Origin: Oceanobacillus polygoni
Lineage (GTDB): Bacteria > Bacillota > Bacilli > Bacillales > Amphibacillaceae
Assembly: GCF_008304605.1 (NCBI RefSeq)
Contig: NZ_PIJY01000024.1
Coordinates: 186,857-250,856 of the forward strand
Length of the DNA: 64,000 bases
Direction of reading: 5' to 3'
In this document: in pieces, positions 53,120 through 62,614 of the stretch
Layout of the letters: each line of letters begins with the position of its first letter
Position numbering within the stretch: position 1 is the first letter of the stretch
The notes under the pieces: generated by a model
The model's input: the letters and a program-made list of their open reading frames with translations, nothing else
Told to the model about the DNA's origin: nothing
Database searches by the model: none
Translations under genes and position numbers: made by a program

Positions 53120-53141
53120 ATGATTTTGAAGCAAGTAAGGG

Positions 53142-53178
53142 AAGTAGTGGATTCGTTAATGAAGCCACTACTTTTTTT
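53142..53178 (+). terminator. Terminator of the bdbC operon
   Basis: AAGTAGTGG/CCACTACTT with a 13-nt loop and a seven-T tail. Confidence 0.85.
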
Positions 53179-53305
53179 ATGATTAACCTAAACTTTTGGT
53201 GAAATCCAAAAGATGAGAAGGCTGCGAACCACTTTGTTCATTCTATAATAGCGCTATAATGAAAGTGAACAAGTGCTAGGCTCGTACCGAGTATCTTTAG
53301 CGCTG

Positions 53306-55072
53306 TTACTTCGCTTTGATAAAAAACGGATAGGTAAGAATTAATCCAATAATATATAGTCCAAGCGCAACATATGCAGGTAATAAATGAATAAAATTCG
53401 TATAGCCAATTGCAAAGTGAATATAGATTCCCGCCCAAAATGCTGGCAAGCCTCCAATTAAGTAAGTCCACCATACCCAACGATTCCCTTGTTGAAATCC
53501 CCATAAGGAGAGCGTCAATACTAACAAACCAACGCTTAATAACGCACTACCAAATCCAGCACGATCATGTGCTAAAACAGGAAGCAGATTCTCGTTAAAC
53601 GCATTCATCATTTCAGCAGGCATACAGATATAAGCTAAATCAGTTGGGACAAAAATGGTTGTCATTCCAATAATGGAAATAATAATGCCGCCTAATACAA
53701 AAGAAAAACCTAATAATACAAATGCTAGTTGCCCAAACACCCCTCTTTTAAAGATGACATCATTTTTTCTGTTTTTAGAGGATGCTGTGCCAGTGACTCC
53801 CTTTGTTTTCCTATATCCATATACATAAACAGGAAGCAAAATCAGCCAAAAAATAAGATGTAGCCAGTCGAAATAGCCAAAGCCAATAAAAGAAAAAATA
53901 CCAAGAAAACCAATAATTGCAGCAATATCAAATGCTTGTTTTGCCCATTTTAATCCATGTTTCACACCGTGTTTGGCTAATTGCATGTAAACAATTCCAC
54001 CGGATATCATGGTACCAGCGAGTGTCATACGGTCATGTGCCATAAATAACATAATCCGCTCATTGAAGGTCATTATGGACTCGCCTGTCATTTCTAAAAA
54101 CAGCTCATCATAGGGGAGGACTACAGTCGTCATGCTAAAAAGAAGTGCCAGTAGTCCTCCTATCATAATAAATAAACCGAACAACCAGTAGGCCAACCAC
54201 CCATGTTGGTGTGTTGGATTGTAATTTAAACGATCTAGGAGGGCTTCGTTGATTCGTTTGGTTAATCCGGGACCAGCAAATACATATCCATCTGATAGCA
54301 TAATGAAATCAGCCCCAGCATCTAGCAACTGTAATGCTTGTTCTGGTTCTTTAATTCCACCTGTAGTTATAATCGTGCCTTGAAAACCATTTTTTCTTAA
54401 GTTGATCACTTTTTCAAGGAACTGAACATCTTTTTCCGCGTGTTCCAACACAATACCAGCAAATGGACTATCTACTAGATTCTCACTTGGAGAAGCGGTT
54501 GAGAAGAATATCGGCTTATTCGTTTCACTGATTAGTTCCGGATACGAGGCTTCGATAATATAACCATCAGCGTACTGCTCAAACCTTTTTATCATCTTGC
54601 TTAAGTTCTCACGAGTCCCGATAAGCCTAACGAATATAGGTTGCTTCTTTTTTACCTTATGTAATTGATTAATCGTTTTTTCAATACCAATGGATTCCAC
54701 TTTAGTAGGAAACTGAATTACTTCTATCTTTTTATCAACTGTTGGAGTCGAGAAATGCTTTGATGGCTTTACTGCGACAGGTCCAATTTCTAGAAAACCA
54801 AAGCCTAAGTTGGTAAAGGCTTTTGTTCCAGAAAGAAGCGGGTCGATTTTGCCAGATAATCCAACTGGGCTGTTGAAGTTTAATGCATGCTTCTTCTGAT
54901 GGATGAGTGGAGAACTTTCTTCCCTGCCCAGAAAATGAATCAATTGTGGGCCGATTTGGAGTGGAAGCGTGGCGATGAAGCTCATTCCACGATGTATAAG
55001 CTCTCTTGAGACGTTTGGCGGTAATCTATTTAGTAGAGGACGAAAAATACCATGATAAGACCAGTCTGGCAC
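53306..55072 (-). CDS. Dihydroorotate-dehydrogenase-like barrel fused to a duplicated membrane domain
   Basis: A 588-aa fusion. Residues about 1-285 follow class 2 DHODH: PPNVSRELIHRGM, FNSPVGLSGKIDP and the FMN phosphate site TTGGIKEPEQAL with GYVFAGPGL. The usual NxSSPNT catalytic loop is replaced by EASYPELI (174-181), so normal PyrD activity is doubtful. Residues about 295-588 contain some eight hydrophobic helices in two repeats; matching landmarks are NERIMLFMAHDR/NENLLPVLAHDR (337-348, 493-504) and FDWLHLI/YTNFIHL. GTG start with AAGGAGGG. The C-terminal domain may be a sensor or transporter; function is unknown. Confidence 0.8.
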   Translation of the reverse strand: MPDWSYHGIFRPLLNRLPPNVSRELIHRGMSFIATLPLQIGPQLIHFLGREESSPLIHQKKHALNFNSPVGLSGKIDPLLSGTKAFTNLGFGFLEIGPVAVKPSKHFSTPTVDKKIEVIQFPTKVESIGIEKTINQLHKVKKKQPIFVRLIGTRENLSKMIKRFEQYADGYIIEASYPELISETNKPIFFSTASPSENLVDSPFAGIVLEHAEKDVQFLEKVINLRKNGFQGTIITTGGIKEPEQALQLLDAGADFIMLSDGYVFAGPGLTKRINEALLDRLNYNPTHQHGWLAYWLFGLFIMIGGLLALLFSMTTVVLPYDELFLEMTGESIMTFNERIMLFMAHDRMTLAGTMISGGIVYMQLAKHGVKHGLKWAKQAFDIAAIIGFLGIFSFIGFGYFDWLHLIFWLILLPVYVYGYRKTKGVTGTASSKNRKNDVIFKRGVFGQLAFVLLGFSFVLGGIIISIIGMTTIFVPTDLAYICMPAEMMNAFNENLLPVLAHDRAGFGSALLSVGLLVLTLSLWGFQQGNRWVWWTYLIGGLPAFWAGIYIHFAIGYTNFIHLLPAYVALGLYIIGLILTYPFFIKAK

Positions 55073-55305
55073 GATATCCCTCCTTCCGGCTGTCTTTTAC
55101 TTCATTGTAGCATCTATGTGTTTGGAAAAGAAAGAAACCTAGTGTTTAAGTATCTGAGTATGGGAAAATAGACTGTTCGATGATAAAATAGAATTTTCAA
55201 ATGAGAATTAAGTTGCTATTTTTGTAGTAAAACGTAATAATTAATATGATTTAATACTCCTAAATTGCGTACTATTTTAGTACTGCCAAACTCATCTAAG
55301 GTAAG

Positions 55306-55707
55306 GTGATTACCATTAAAAATATAAGAAGTGGGCTTTTCATGCTTCTGGGGCTTATATCCTTTGGTATTGGTGTTGCTGGAACGGTGTTACCGGTCTT
55401 GCCAGGTGGACCGTTTTTTCTATTCTCCGCGTTTTGTTTTGGGAAAAGCTCGAAGCGTATTGAGAACTGGTTTAAGAGCACCATGTTTTATGAAAAATAT
55501 GTCGTTCGAATCAAAGAAAACCGTGGCATGACAAAGAAGGAAAAAATTCGGATAAACTTGATTGCTGATGCTTGTATTTTATTTTCGGTATTTTATGTGG
55601 ATATTCTAGTAGTGCGGATTGTCTTAATTATACTTATGTTCTACAAGCACTATTATTTCATTAAGAAAATAAAGACAATCACACCAGAAGAAGCAAAATT
55701 ATTGTAA
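55306..55707 (+). CDS. YbaN/DUF454-family membrane protein
   Basis: A 133-aa protein with three to four helices and the DUF454 (YbaN) hallmark GLISFGIGVAGTVLPVLPGGPFFLFSAFCF, followed by the family feature KSSKRIENWF. Function is unknown. The GTG start is preceded by CTAAGGTAAG, a weak site. It is convergent with hmoB. Confidence 0.82.
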   Translation: MITIKNIRSGLFMLLGLISFGIGVAGTVLPVLPGGPFFLFSAFCFGKSSKRIENWFKSTMFYEKYVVRIKENRGMTKKEKIRINLIADACILFSVFYVDILVVRIVLIILMFYKHYYFIKKIKTITPEEAKLL

Positions 55708-55708
55708 G

Positions 55709-55743
55709 AAAAATGCTCGAGGAATGAATCCCGAGCATTTTTG
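55709..55743. terminator. Bidirectional terminator between the YbaN-like gene and hmoB
   Basis: AAAAATGCTCG/CGAGCATTTTT with a 12-nt loop and T/A tracts on both sides. Confidence 0.88.
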
Positions 55744-55747
55744 CTTT

Positions 55748-56248
55748 TTATTGCTCTTCCTCTGTATACATATTGCAAACCGTTAAAAAGGCTTGCTCGA
55801 GAATATTTGCTGGCTTTTTAGCAGCCTGGTTTTTATGAGCTTCTTTAAACTGTTCTGATTCCTTCCAGTTTTCGAAGTCCTCAGCAGACTTCCATTGGGT
55901 GAAGACAACATACGTATTATTTTTCAACGGCTTAAGTAAGCGAAAGGCTTGAAAGCCGGGCATCCCTTCAACCGAATTTGTTCGGTGTTTGAATCGATAT
56001 TCAAAACCGGGCTTACTTTCATCAGAAACAGGAATGTTGTTCATGACAACAAAACCTTCCTCCAGAATTTCTCCTGTTTGCATTAAAACTTCATATTCTC
56101 TTCCAGATTGAAATAGTTTCTTTTCATGATTTTCATAGTAAGCAATTCCTCCTTCACTGCTATGCATGAGGTGAAGGTCTATTTCTGGATTTTTCTTACG
56201 TAGCTTTAAAAGAAATTCAATTGTTCCATTCGTCATATATGCTTTCAT
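55748..56248 (-). CDS. hmoB: Heme-degrading monooxygenase HmoB (YhgC)
   Basis: A 166-aa protein, the same length as B. subtilis HmoB. The C-terminal antibiotic-biosynthesis monooxygenase domain (about residues 65-155) contains MNNIPVSDESKPGFEYRFKH, GFQAFRLLKP and VVFTQWKSAEDFENW, including the Asn and Trp of IsdG-type heme monooxygenases. An extra N-terminal domain precedes it, as in HmoB. It opens the heme ring and releases iron. It is divergent from pbpF-hemEHY as in B. subtilis. AAGGGGG precedes the ATG. Confidence 0.88.
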   Translation of the reverse strand: MKAYMTNGTIEFLLKLRKKNPEIDLHLMHSSEGGIAYYENHEKKLFQSGREYEVLMQTGEILEEGFVVMNNIPVSDESKPGFEYRFKHRTNSVEGMPGFQAFRLLKPLKNNTYVVFTQWKSAEDFENWKESEQFKEAHKNQAAKKPANILEQAFLTVCNMYTEEEQ

Positions 56249-56409
56249 GTAACAACCCCCTTATCTTTTTATATTATCATACTTCCCTTTTATGGCAACG
56301 ATTACACAAAACGTATATTAAAATTATTATTAACTAATAGGGAGTATATTCTTTAGACTTGACGAAAAATGTCGTATAATAAATACTGTAATTGTGTAGA
56401 GGTGAACAT

Positions 56410-58581
56410 ATGCGGAAAATCATAAAAAAAGAAAAGCGACGACTAACAATTCGGCGTAGGTTAAAAGTATTCTTATTTATGACTGTATTTCTAATTGGAA
56501 TTGGCCTTCTAGGATATGGTGCTGCTTTATTTGGTGGAAAGCTTATCGTTAACCAAGCAGGTATGGTATTGGATGAAACGACTATCATTGAAACGCAGGA
56601 TGGAGAAGTAATCGGGACGTTATACAATGAAAATCGCATTTATACCCCTATTGATCAAATACCAGAGCACCTGCAGCAAGCTTATGTTGCTATTGAAGAT
56701 AGACGCTTTTATGACCACGCAGGGATCGATATGAAATCAATTGCACGGGCAGTCTACAAAGACATTATAGCGATGAGCAAGGTAGAGGGTGCAAGTACGA
56801 TCACTCAGCAGTTAGCGAAGAACTTATTTTTATATAATGATAAAACATGGACACGAAAAATAAAGGAAGCAATGGTCGCTGTTTATTTAGAAAAAGAATT
56901 AACGAAGGATCAAATCCTAGAGTTATATATGAATGAAATTTATTTTGGCCATGGTTTATATGGAGTAGAAGTGGCTTCAAACTATTTCTTCTCGAAGTCG
57001 GTTGGTGATTTGACAATTGCAGAGAGTGCGATGCTTGCTGGACTTGCCAAAGCGCCGAATGGATATTCACCAATTAACCATCCAGACAAAGCGCTGAATA
57101 GAAGAAATGTTGTTTTACAGGCGATGGAAAATGCAGGATACATTTCAGCGGAGACAAGGATTGCAGAGCAAGAGAAAACATTAGGCTTGGAAGTACAGGA
57201 AAAAGAAGCTAAATCTTGGACAGATAGCTATATTGATCTTGTGATGAAAGAAGCTGCCGGTGAACATCAGCTTTCCGTTGATGCGTTAAAACGTGGTGGA
57301 TACCGAATTGTCGTTAACATGGATAGTACGATCCAAAAAATTGCTTACGAGCAGTTTCAACATGATGAATTTTTCCCGGGGAATACAGACGGAGTGGAAG
57401 GTGCCTTTGTCATGATGGAAGGTGAAACTGGAAATGTTGTTTCTGTTATCGGTGGTAGAAATTATCAGCTTGGTGATTTAAATCGAACGGTAGTAAAGCG
57501 TCAGCCAGGGTCAACCTTCAAACCAGTTGCAGTATATGGACCGGCGCTCATGCAAGAGGAAAAATATACACCTTTTACACTTTTGCCAGATCAACAAATG
57601 GATAAATATATGGTGTCAAATTCGGATGGAACGTACACAAATGCAGTTACTATTTATGAAGCTTTAATAAGCTCAAAAAATACATCTACCGTATGGCTCC
57701 TTGACCAAATTGGCGTTGACTATGCAAAAGGGTATCTAGAACAATTAGGAATGCCGATTGAGGATGAAGGGTTATCGATTGCCCTAGGTGGTTTAACGGA
57801 AGGGGTTACGCCGCTTCAGCTCGCGGAGAGCTACCGTTCATTTTCTGCAGGAGGAAATATTGTAGAAGCAACAACGATTAATCGCATTTTTGATCGAAAT
57901 AATGAAATAATACACGAAGAGGGAGCTGTATCGACACCGGTTTTTAGTCCGCAAGTTGCATGGAATATGACAGAAATGCTAATGGAGACCGTTAATAATG
58001 GGACAGCAGCTGCTGGTGATTATTCAAAAGCCTTAGCGGGAAAAACAGGTACGACCCAGCACCCACATGTTGAGGGACAATCCAAAGATGCTTGGTTCGT
58101 TGGATATACACCAGAATATGTTACAGCTACGTGGATTGGGTATGATAAATCAGATAAGGATCATTATTTAACAGGTGGTAGTTCTTATCCAACAAGATTA
58201 ACGAAATCAATATTGACAGAGGTTGATAAACAGACTGGGGGAGCATTGGCAGCAGCATTTACGAAACCAGATGATGTGACTGAATTGCCGAAGCCAATCA
58301 AGATCCCGCAAATTATGAACCTTCGTGCAGAATATCAATTCGGAGGATTTTCGTTGGTACAAGGAAAGCTTTCATGGCAAGGGTCGGATGATGACCGTGT
58401 GCATTACCGAATTTATCAGGAAAAAACAGGAATCGATAAGCGTATTGATGAGGTGCAAGGAGAAACAGAATATGTCATTAATCATGCACTGTTTCGTGGC
58501 AATGCGTATTATGTTGTAGCATATGATCCCTTGACTAAATTGGAAGGTGGCAGATCTGAAGTAGTGGAACTCAATTGGTGA
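56410..58581 (+). CDS. pbpF: Class A penicillin-binding protein PbpF
   Basis: A bifunctional peptidoglycan synthase of 723 aa. One membrane anchor (about residues 20-40) is followed by a GT51 glycosyltransferase with AIEDRRFYDHAGID, GASTITQQLAKNLFL and ELYMNEIYFGHGLYGV. The transpeptidase has QPGSTFKP (SxxK), SSKNTS (SxN) and AGKTGTTQ (KTG). A short fibronectin-like C-terminal domain follows. In B. subtilis, pbpF also precedes hemE and contributes to spore wall. ATG 56410 has AGAGGTG; upstream in-frame TTG 56392 is unlikely. TATAAT at 56375 is a possible -10. Confidence 0.9.
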   Translation: MRKIIKKEKRRLTIRRRLKVFLFMTVFLIGIGLLGYGAALFGGKLIVNQAGMVLDETTIIETQDGEVIGTLYNENRIYTPIDQIPEHLQQAYVAIEDRRFYDHAGIDMKSIARAVYKDIIAMSKVEGASTITQQLAKNLFLYNDKTWTRKIKEAMVAVYLEKELTKDQILELYMNEIYFGHGLYGVEVASNYFFSKSVGDLTIAESAMLAGLAKAPNGYSPINHPDKALNRRNVVLQAMENAGYISAETRIAEQEKTLGLEVQEKEAKSWTDSYIDLVMKEAAGEHQLSVDALKRGGYRIVVNMDSTIQKIAYEQFQHDEFFPGNTDGVEGAFVMMEGETGNVVSVIGGRNYQLGDLNRTVVKRQPGSTFKPVAVYGPALMQEEKYTPFTLLPDQQMDKYMVSNSDGTYTNAVTIYEALISSKNTSTVWLLDQIGVDYAKGYLEQLGMPIEDEGLSIALGGLTEGVTPLQLAESYRSFSAGGNIVEATTINRIFDRNNEIIHEEGAVSTPVFSPQVAWNMTEMLMETVNNGTAAAGDYSKALAGKTGTTQHPHVEGQSKDAWFVGYTPEYVTATWIGYDKSDKDHYLTGGSSYPTRLTKSILTEVDKQTGGALAAAFTKPDDVTELPKPIKIPQIMNLRAEYQFGGFSLVQGKLSWQGSDDDRVHYRIYQEKTGIDKRIDEVQGETEYVINHALFRGNAYYVVAYDPLTKLEGGRSEVVELNW

Positions 58582-58596
58582 ATTAAATTAGACAAA

Positions 58597-58626
58597 TTGA
58601 TGACAATCAGCCACCGTTACTATACA
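58597..58626 (+). promoter_or_regulatory. Candidate promoter of hemEHY
   Basis: TTGATG (58597-58602), an 18-base spacer and TATACA (58621-58626). The palindrome TTACT-ATAC-AGTAA (58617-58630) overlaps the -10 box. Confidence 0.5.
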
Positions 58627-58705
58627 GTAAGGGATGTAATCGCTATAGTTAGGTATGGAGATAGTAGAGGATTAACGTACAGTATGTTAAAAGGGTGAAA
58701 AAATT

Positions 58706-59740
58706 ATGTCGAAACGAATCAATGATACGATTTTAAAAGCTTATAAAGGGGAAAAAACGGATTATACACCAGCTTGGTTTATGAGACAGGCAGGACGTTC
58801 TCAACCAGAGTATCGGAAACTGAAAGAGAAATATTCTTTGTTTGAAATTACACATCAGCCTGAATTATGTGCCTATGTAACAAGGCTCCCTGTTGAAAAT
58901 TATGGGGTCGATGCAGCAATCTTATACAAAGATATTATGACGCCATTACCAGCAATTGGTGTCGATGTGGAAATTAAAGCTGGAATTGGACCAGTGATTG
59001 ACAATCCAATCAGGAATATTAGAGACATCGAAAAACTTGGTGAATTAAATCCGGAAGCAGATATTCCTTATGTACTTGATACGATTCGTATTTTAACAGA
59101 GGAACAGCTTGATGTACCTTTGATTGGATTCAGTGGTGCACCGTTTACATTAGCGAGCTATATGATAGAAGGTGGCCCATCAAAGAATTACAGCAAAACA
59201 AAAAGCTTGATGTATCGTGAGCCGGAAGCTTGGTTTGCTTTAATGGATAAGCTCGCAGATATGATTATTACGTATGTGGATGCACAAGTAAAAGCTGGTG
59301 TAAAAGCAGTTCAAATTTTTGACTCATGGGTAGGTTCATTAAATGCTGCGGATTATCGTGTATTTATTAAGCCGGTAATGACGAGAATATTTTCAGAGCT
59401 CAAAAAGCATAACGTACCATTGATTACGTTTGGCGTTGGAGCACGTCACTTACTATTAGAGTGGAATGATCTCCCTGTTGACGTTGTTGGTCTGGATTGG
59501 CGCACGTCTATTGCTGAAGCACGTGAAATGGGTGTAACGAAGGTTGTACAAGGGAACTTGGATCCGACCATTTTACTAACAGACTGGGAAACGATTGAAA
59601 GACGGACGAAGGCAATTCTAGATGAAGGAATGCAACATGGGAAGCACGTGTTTAATCTTGGACACGGAGTTACCCCTGATATAAAACCAGAAACATTGAA
59701 AAAGTTAACAGCGCTTATTCATTCTTATACACAAAAATAG
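58706..59740 (+). CDS. hemE: Uroporphyrinogen decarboxylase
   Basis: A 344-aa enzyme decarboxylating uroporphyrinogen III to coproporphyrinogen III. The signature [18 protein letters not shown] is present, although family members usually have Tyr where Ser follows [20 protein letters not shown] and [11 protein letters not shown] are also conserved. First gene of the hemEHY heme cluster. AAAAGGGTG precedes the ATG. Confidence 0.95.
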   Translation: MSKRINDTILKAYKGEKTDYTPAWFMRQAGRSQPEYRKLKEKYSLFEITHQPELCAYVTRLPVENYGVDAAILYKDIMTPLPAIGVDVEIKAGIGPVIDNPIRNIRDIEKLGELNPEADIPYVLDTIRILTEEQLDVPLIGFSGAPFTLASYMIEGGPSKNYSKTKSLMYREPEAWFALMDKLADMIITYVDAQVKAGVKAVQIFDSWVGSLNAADYRVFIKPVMTRIFSELKKHNVPLITFGVGARHLLLEWNDLPVDVVGLDWRTSIAEAREMGVTKVVQGNLDPTILLTDWETIERRTKAILDEGMQHGKHVFNLGHGVTPDIKPETLKKLTALIHSYTQK

Positions 59741-59746
59741 ATACAA

Positions 59747-60014
59747 GAGGTTGTTCAAAAAGTCCGGTGAAAATGACGCATCGAGAACAGTAGACCTTCG
59801 ACTAACTACCGACACGTCCTGTGTCGAACGTCGAAGTCACCACATCCTGTGGAAGCTCGTTGGCTTGCTTTGCGCTACTCACGTATTAAATGCATACGTT
59901 CCGTTCCTAGGAAAAGAAAATCGCTTTTCCTGCGTGCAAGTACGTCTGCTCAAAGCCACGCCGCCTCGAACTTCTCGGTCCTTTTCATCCTCCTTTTGAA
60001 CTCACACTTTAAAT
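59747..60014. repeat. Dispersed intergenic repeat, family B, copy 2, inside hemEHY
   Basis: This 268-bp relative of 14651-14878 has the same start (TTCAAAAAGTCCGGTGAAAA) and the same end (TCATCCTCCTTTTG then CACACTTTAAAT). The middle, about 40 bases longer, differs. It lies exactly between hemE and hemH, genes that are normally nearly adjacent. The two reading frames that run through it are not genes. Confidence 0.8.
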
Positions 60015-60037
60015 TTTCACAAAGAGGTGCAATAAAA

Positions 60038-60973
60038 ATGGAAAAGAAGAAAATGGGATTATTAGTAATGGCATATGGTACTCCAACGAAGGAGGAAGAA
60101 ATCGAACCGTATTACACACATATTCGCCATGGAAGAAAGCCAGAGCCAGAAGCACTTCAAGATTTGAAAGACCGCTATAAGGCAATTGGTGGTACTTCTC
60201 CATTAGCAAAAATTACCGAGGATCAGGCACAGGCTATTGAAACGAAGTTAAATGAATCACAAAATGAGTATGAATTTAAAGCGTATATTGGATTAAAGCA
60301 TATTTCACCTTTTATTGAAGATGCAGTACAAGAGATGGCGAAGGATGGCATTGAGGAAGCTGTTTCTATTGTGTTAGCACCACACTATTCAACGTTTAGT
60401 GTGAAATCTTATAATGATCGCGCAGCAACTGAAGCTAAAAAGCATGGCATTTCCATTGATGCTGTTGAAAGCTGGTATAAAGAACCTGGATTTATCCAAT
60501 TCTGGGTTGATGGAATTAACAAGGTTTATAATGAAATGTCTGAGGAAGAGCGTGAAAAAGCAGTTCTTATTGTTTCGGCACATAGTCTTCCAGAGAAGAT
60601 TTTACAACATGGGGATCCATATCCAGAGCAGCTTCAAGAGACAGCAGATTTAATTGTAGAAGCTGCTGGAGTTAAACATTATGCTCTAGGTTGGCAAAGT
60701 GAAGGGAATACGCCAGATCCATGGTTAGGTCCAGATGTACAAGATCTTACACGAGACTTATATAATCAAGAAGGCTATCAAGCTTTTGTCTATGCACCAG
60801 TTGGTTTTATTGCCGACCACTTGGAAGTATTATATGACAATGATTATGAGTGTAAAGTAGTTTGTGATGAATTAGGAGTATCCTATTACCGTCCAGACAT
60901 GCCAAATGTTCATCCTGACTTTATCGCTTCACTAGCGAAAGTTATCTTGAGCAAAGTAAAGAGTGAAGTGTGA
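60038..60973 (+). CDS. hemH: Coproporphyrin ferrochelatase
   Basis: A 311-aa ferrochelatase that inserts Fe2+ into coproporphyrin III (Gram-positive CpfC route). The catalytic His182 is in [10 protein letters not shown] and Glu262 in [11 protein letters not shown]. The N-terminal [21 protein letters not shown] and [10 protein letters not shown] are family segments. Monomeric and soluble. The start at 60038 has AAAGAGGTGC upstream; a frame reaching 59849 crosses the repeat and is rejected. Its stop shares a base with the hemY start. Confidence 0.95.
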   Translation: MEKKKMGLLVMAYGTPTKEEEIEPYYTHIRHGRKPEPEALQDLKDRYKAIGGTSPLAKITEDQAQAIETKLNESQNEYEFKAYIGLKHISPFIEDAVQEMAKDGIEEAVSIVLAPHYSTFSVKSYNDRAATEAKKHGISIDAVESWYKEPGFIQFWVDGINKVYNEMSEEEREKAVLIVSAHSLPEKILQHGDPYPEQLQETADLIVEAAGVKHYALGWQSEGNTPDPWLGPDVQDLTRDLYNQEGYQAFVYAPVGFIADHLEVLYDNDYECKVVCDELGVSYYRPDMPNVHPDFIASLAKVILSKVKSEV

Positions 60974-62379
60974 TGGAGCGTAAAAAAATTGCGATTGTAG
61001 GTGGCGGGATAACTGGTTTATCCGCCGCCTATTATTTGCAAAAACAAATTAAGGCAAGTCAATTGGCTGTTGAAGTGCAATTGGTTGAAGCAAGCGATCG
61101 TCTTGGAGGGCGAATTCATACGATTAAAAAGGACGGTTTTACGATCGAACGTGGGCCGGATTCTTTGTTAGCAAGAAAACCAGAGGCGATGGGGCTTGCA
61201 AAAGAGCTTGGTCTAGAAGAAGAAATCGTTTACAATGGTACAGGGCAATCTTATATTTTAGTAAAAAACAAATTACATAAAATGCCTAAAGGTGCTTTTA
61301 TGGGAGTGCCAAAGGAATTAAAACCACTGCTCGCATCGAATGTATTTTCACTGAAAGGGAAGCTACGAGCACTTTGGGATTTAGTTTTACCAAAAAGTAA
61401 AGAAATAGATGATCAATCGGTTGGTACATTGATGCGCCATCGTTTTGGGAATGAACTTGTTGATTATCAGATTGATCCGCTGCTTTCTGGAATTCATTCT
61501 GGTGATATTGATCAAATGAGCTTACAAGCCACCTATCCTATGTTCCATCGGTTGGAGCAGGAACATGGCAGCTTAATCAAAGGTTTGCAAAAAACAATGT
61601 CGAAACCAACAAAAAAAGCAAAAGAGAAGAAGACGCAAGGAATGTTTTTCTCCTTTGAAAATGGACTTGAGACATTAATCGAACGACTTGAAGAAAAATT
61701 AGCAGATGGAACGGTACGTATGAATACTGCAGTCGATCACATTGAGAAGAAGGAACATGGCTATCATTTGTTATTAAGTAATGGAGAAGTATATCGTGCA
61801 GATGCGGTGATTATGACAGCGCCACATAATAAAGTTCCAAAGATGCTTTCACAATACGATTTCCTTAAAAAATTGTATGACATTCCAGCAACATCAACTG
61901 CAAATGTTGTCCTTGGATTTGATCAATCAGCGATAAAAAAAGATATCGATGGAACAGGATTTCTCGTTAGTCGAAGTGAAAAGTATCGAATTACCGCTTG
62001 TACGTGGACACATCGTAAATGGCCGAATACGACACCGGAAGGCAAGGCGCTATTCCGCCTGTATGTTGGAAAACCCGATGATCAAGATATTGTGAATTTA
62101 TCAGATGAAGAGATTACAGATATCGTTTTACGAGATATGAATAAAACGATGAAAATAAAAGCAAAGCCCGAATTTAGTATTATTACGCGGTTTAAAGAAG
62201 CTAGACCACAATACCATGTTGGACATTTGGAACGCGTTGCAGAAATTCGTGCAAATGCAGCACGTGAATTGCCAGGTTTATTTTTAACAGGAAGCTCCTA
62301 TGATGGTGTTGGAATACCAGATTGCATTGGACATGGACGTAATAGTGCGGAAGAAGTGCTTGCATTTTTAAATAAATAA
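60973..62379 (+). CDS. hemY: Coproporphyrinogen III oxidase (oxygen-dependent, HemY/CgoX)
   Basis: A 468-aa FAD enzyme that oxidises coproporphyrinogen III to coproporphyrin III, the step before HemH. The N-terminal dinucleotide fold IAIVGGGITGLSAAYYL, RLGGRIHTIKKDGFTIERGPDS and the C-terminal FAD contact TGSSYDGVGIPDCIGHGR are clear. Length fits B. subtilis HemY (about 470 aa). ATG 60973 is preferred; GTG 60970 immediately before it is also in frame. Last gene of the heme cluster. Confidence 0.94.
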   Translation: MERKKIAIVGGGITGLSAAYYLQKQIKASQLAVEVQLVEASDRLGGRIHTIKKDGFTIERGPDSLLARKPEAMGLAKELGLEEEIVYNGTGQSYILVKNKLHKMPKGAFMGVPKELKPLLASNVFSLKGKLRALWDLVLPKSKEIDDQSVGTLMRHRFGNELVDYQIDPLLSGIHSGDIDQMSLQATYPMFHRLEQEHGSLIKGLQKTMSKPTKKAKEKKTQGMFFSFENGLETLIERLEEKLADGTVRMNTAVDHIEKKEHGYHLLLSNGEVYRADAVIMTAPHNKVPKMLSQYDFLKKLYDIPATSTANVVLGFDQSAIKKDIDGTGFLVSRSEKYRITACTWTHRKWPNTTPEGKALFRLYVGKPDDQDIVNLSDEEITDIVLRDMNKTMKIKAKPEFSIITRFKEARPQYHVGHLERVAEIRANAARELPGLFLTGSSYDGVGIPDCIGHGRNSAEEVLAFLNK

Positions 62380-62387
62380 TAGTTTTG

Positions 62388-62421
62388 AAGCTCTAGACAA
62401 TTGTTGGTCTGGAGCTTTTTT
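62388..62421 (+). terminator. Terminator of hemEHY
   Basis: AAGCTCTAGAC/GTCTGGAGCTT with one G-U pair, an 8-nt loop and a T-run. Confidence 0.88.
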
Positions 62422-62476
62422 GTTTGTGTAGGAAAATGCTTTTCTTGGGGAAATACTGATCATTAAAGTGAAACGA

Positions 62477-62539
62477 CTAATATTTGGATGCAAAAAGCTG
62501 ATGTTCACACTAAATAGGCTGATATTCGACATGACATGT
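62477..62539. repeat. Iteron-like array of three 21-bp units, family C, copy 2
   Basis: Units start at 62477, 62498 and 62519 (CTAATATTTGG, CTGATGTTCAC, CTGATATTCGA) with exact 21-base phasing. It is the counterpart of 25930-25991. It lies between the hemY terminator and that of the convergent gene. Confidence 0.65.
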
Positions 62540-62569
62540 AAGAATCGAGCAATTTAATCCGAGGAAAAA

Positions 62570-62608
62570 CAAAAAGTAGATGATCAGCAATTATCTGGAT
62601 CACCTACT
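62570..62608 (-). terminator. Terminator of the GyrI-like gene
   Basis: On the minus strand, AGTAG-G-TGATC/GATCA-T-CTACT with one mismatch, followed by TTTTTGTTTTT. Confidence 0.72.
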
Positions 62609-62614
62609 AAACAA

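Noticed and set aside
56359-56380. TTGACG paired with TATAAT upstream of pbpF
   Set aside because: Only 10 bases separate them, too short for a sigma-A promoter. The TATAAT may still act with a weak TTTAGA further upstream.
59751-60037. Plus-strand 82-aa ORF and N-terminal extension of hemH
   Set aside because: Both run through the family B repeat. HemH homology and a good ribosome site begin at 60038.
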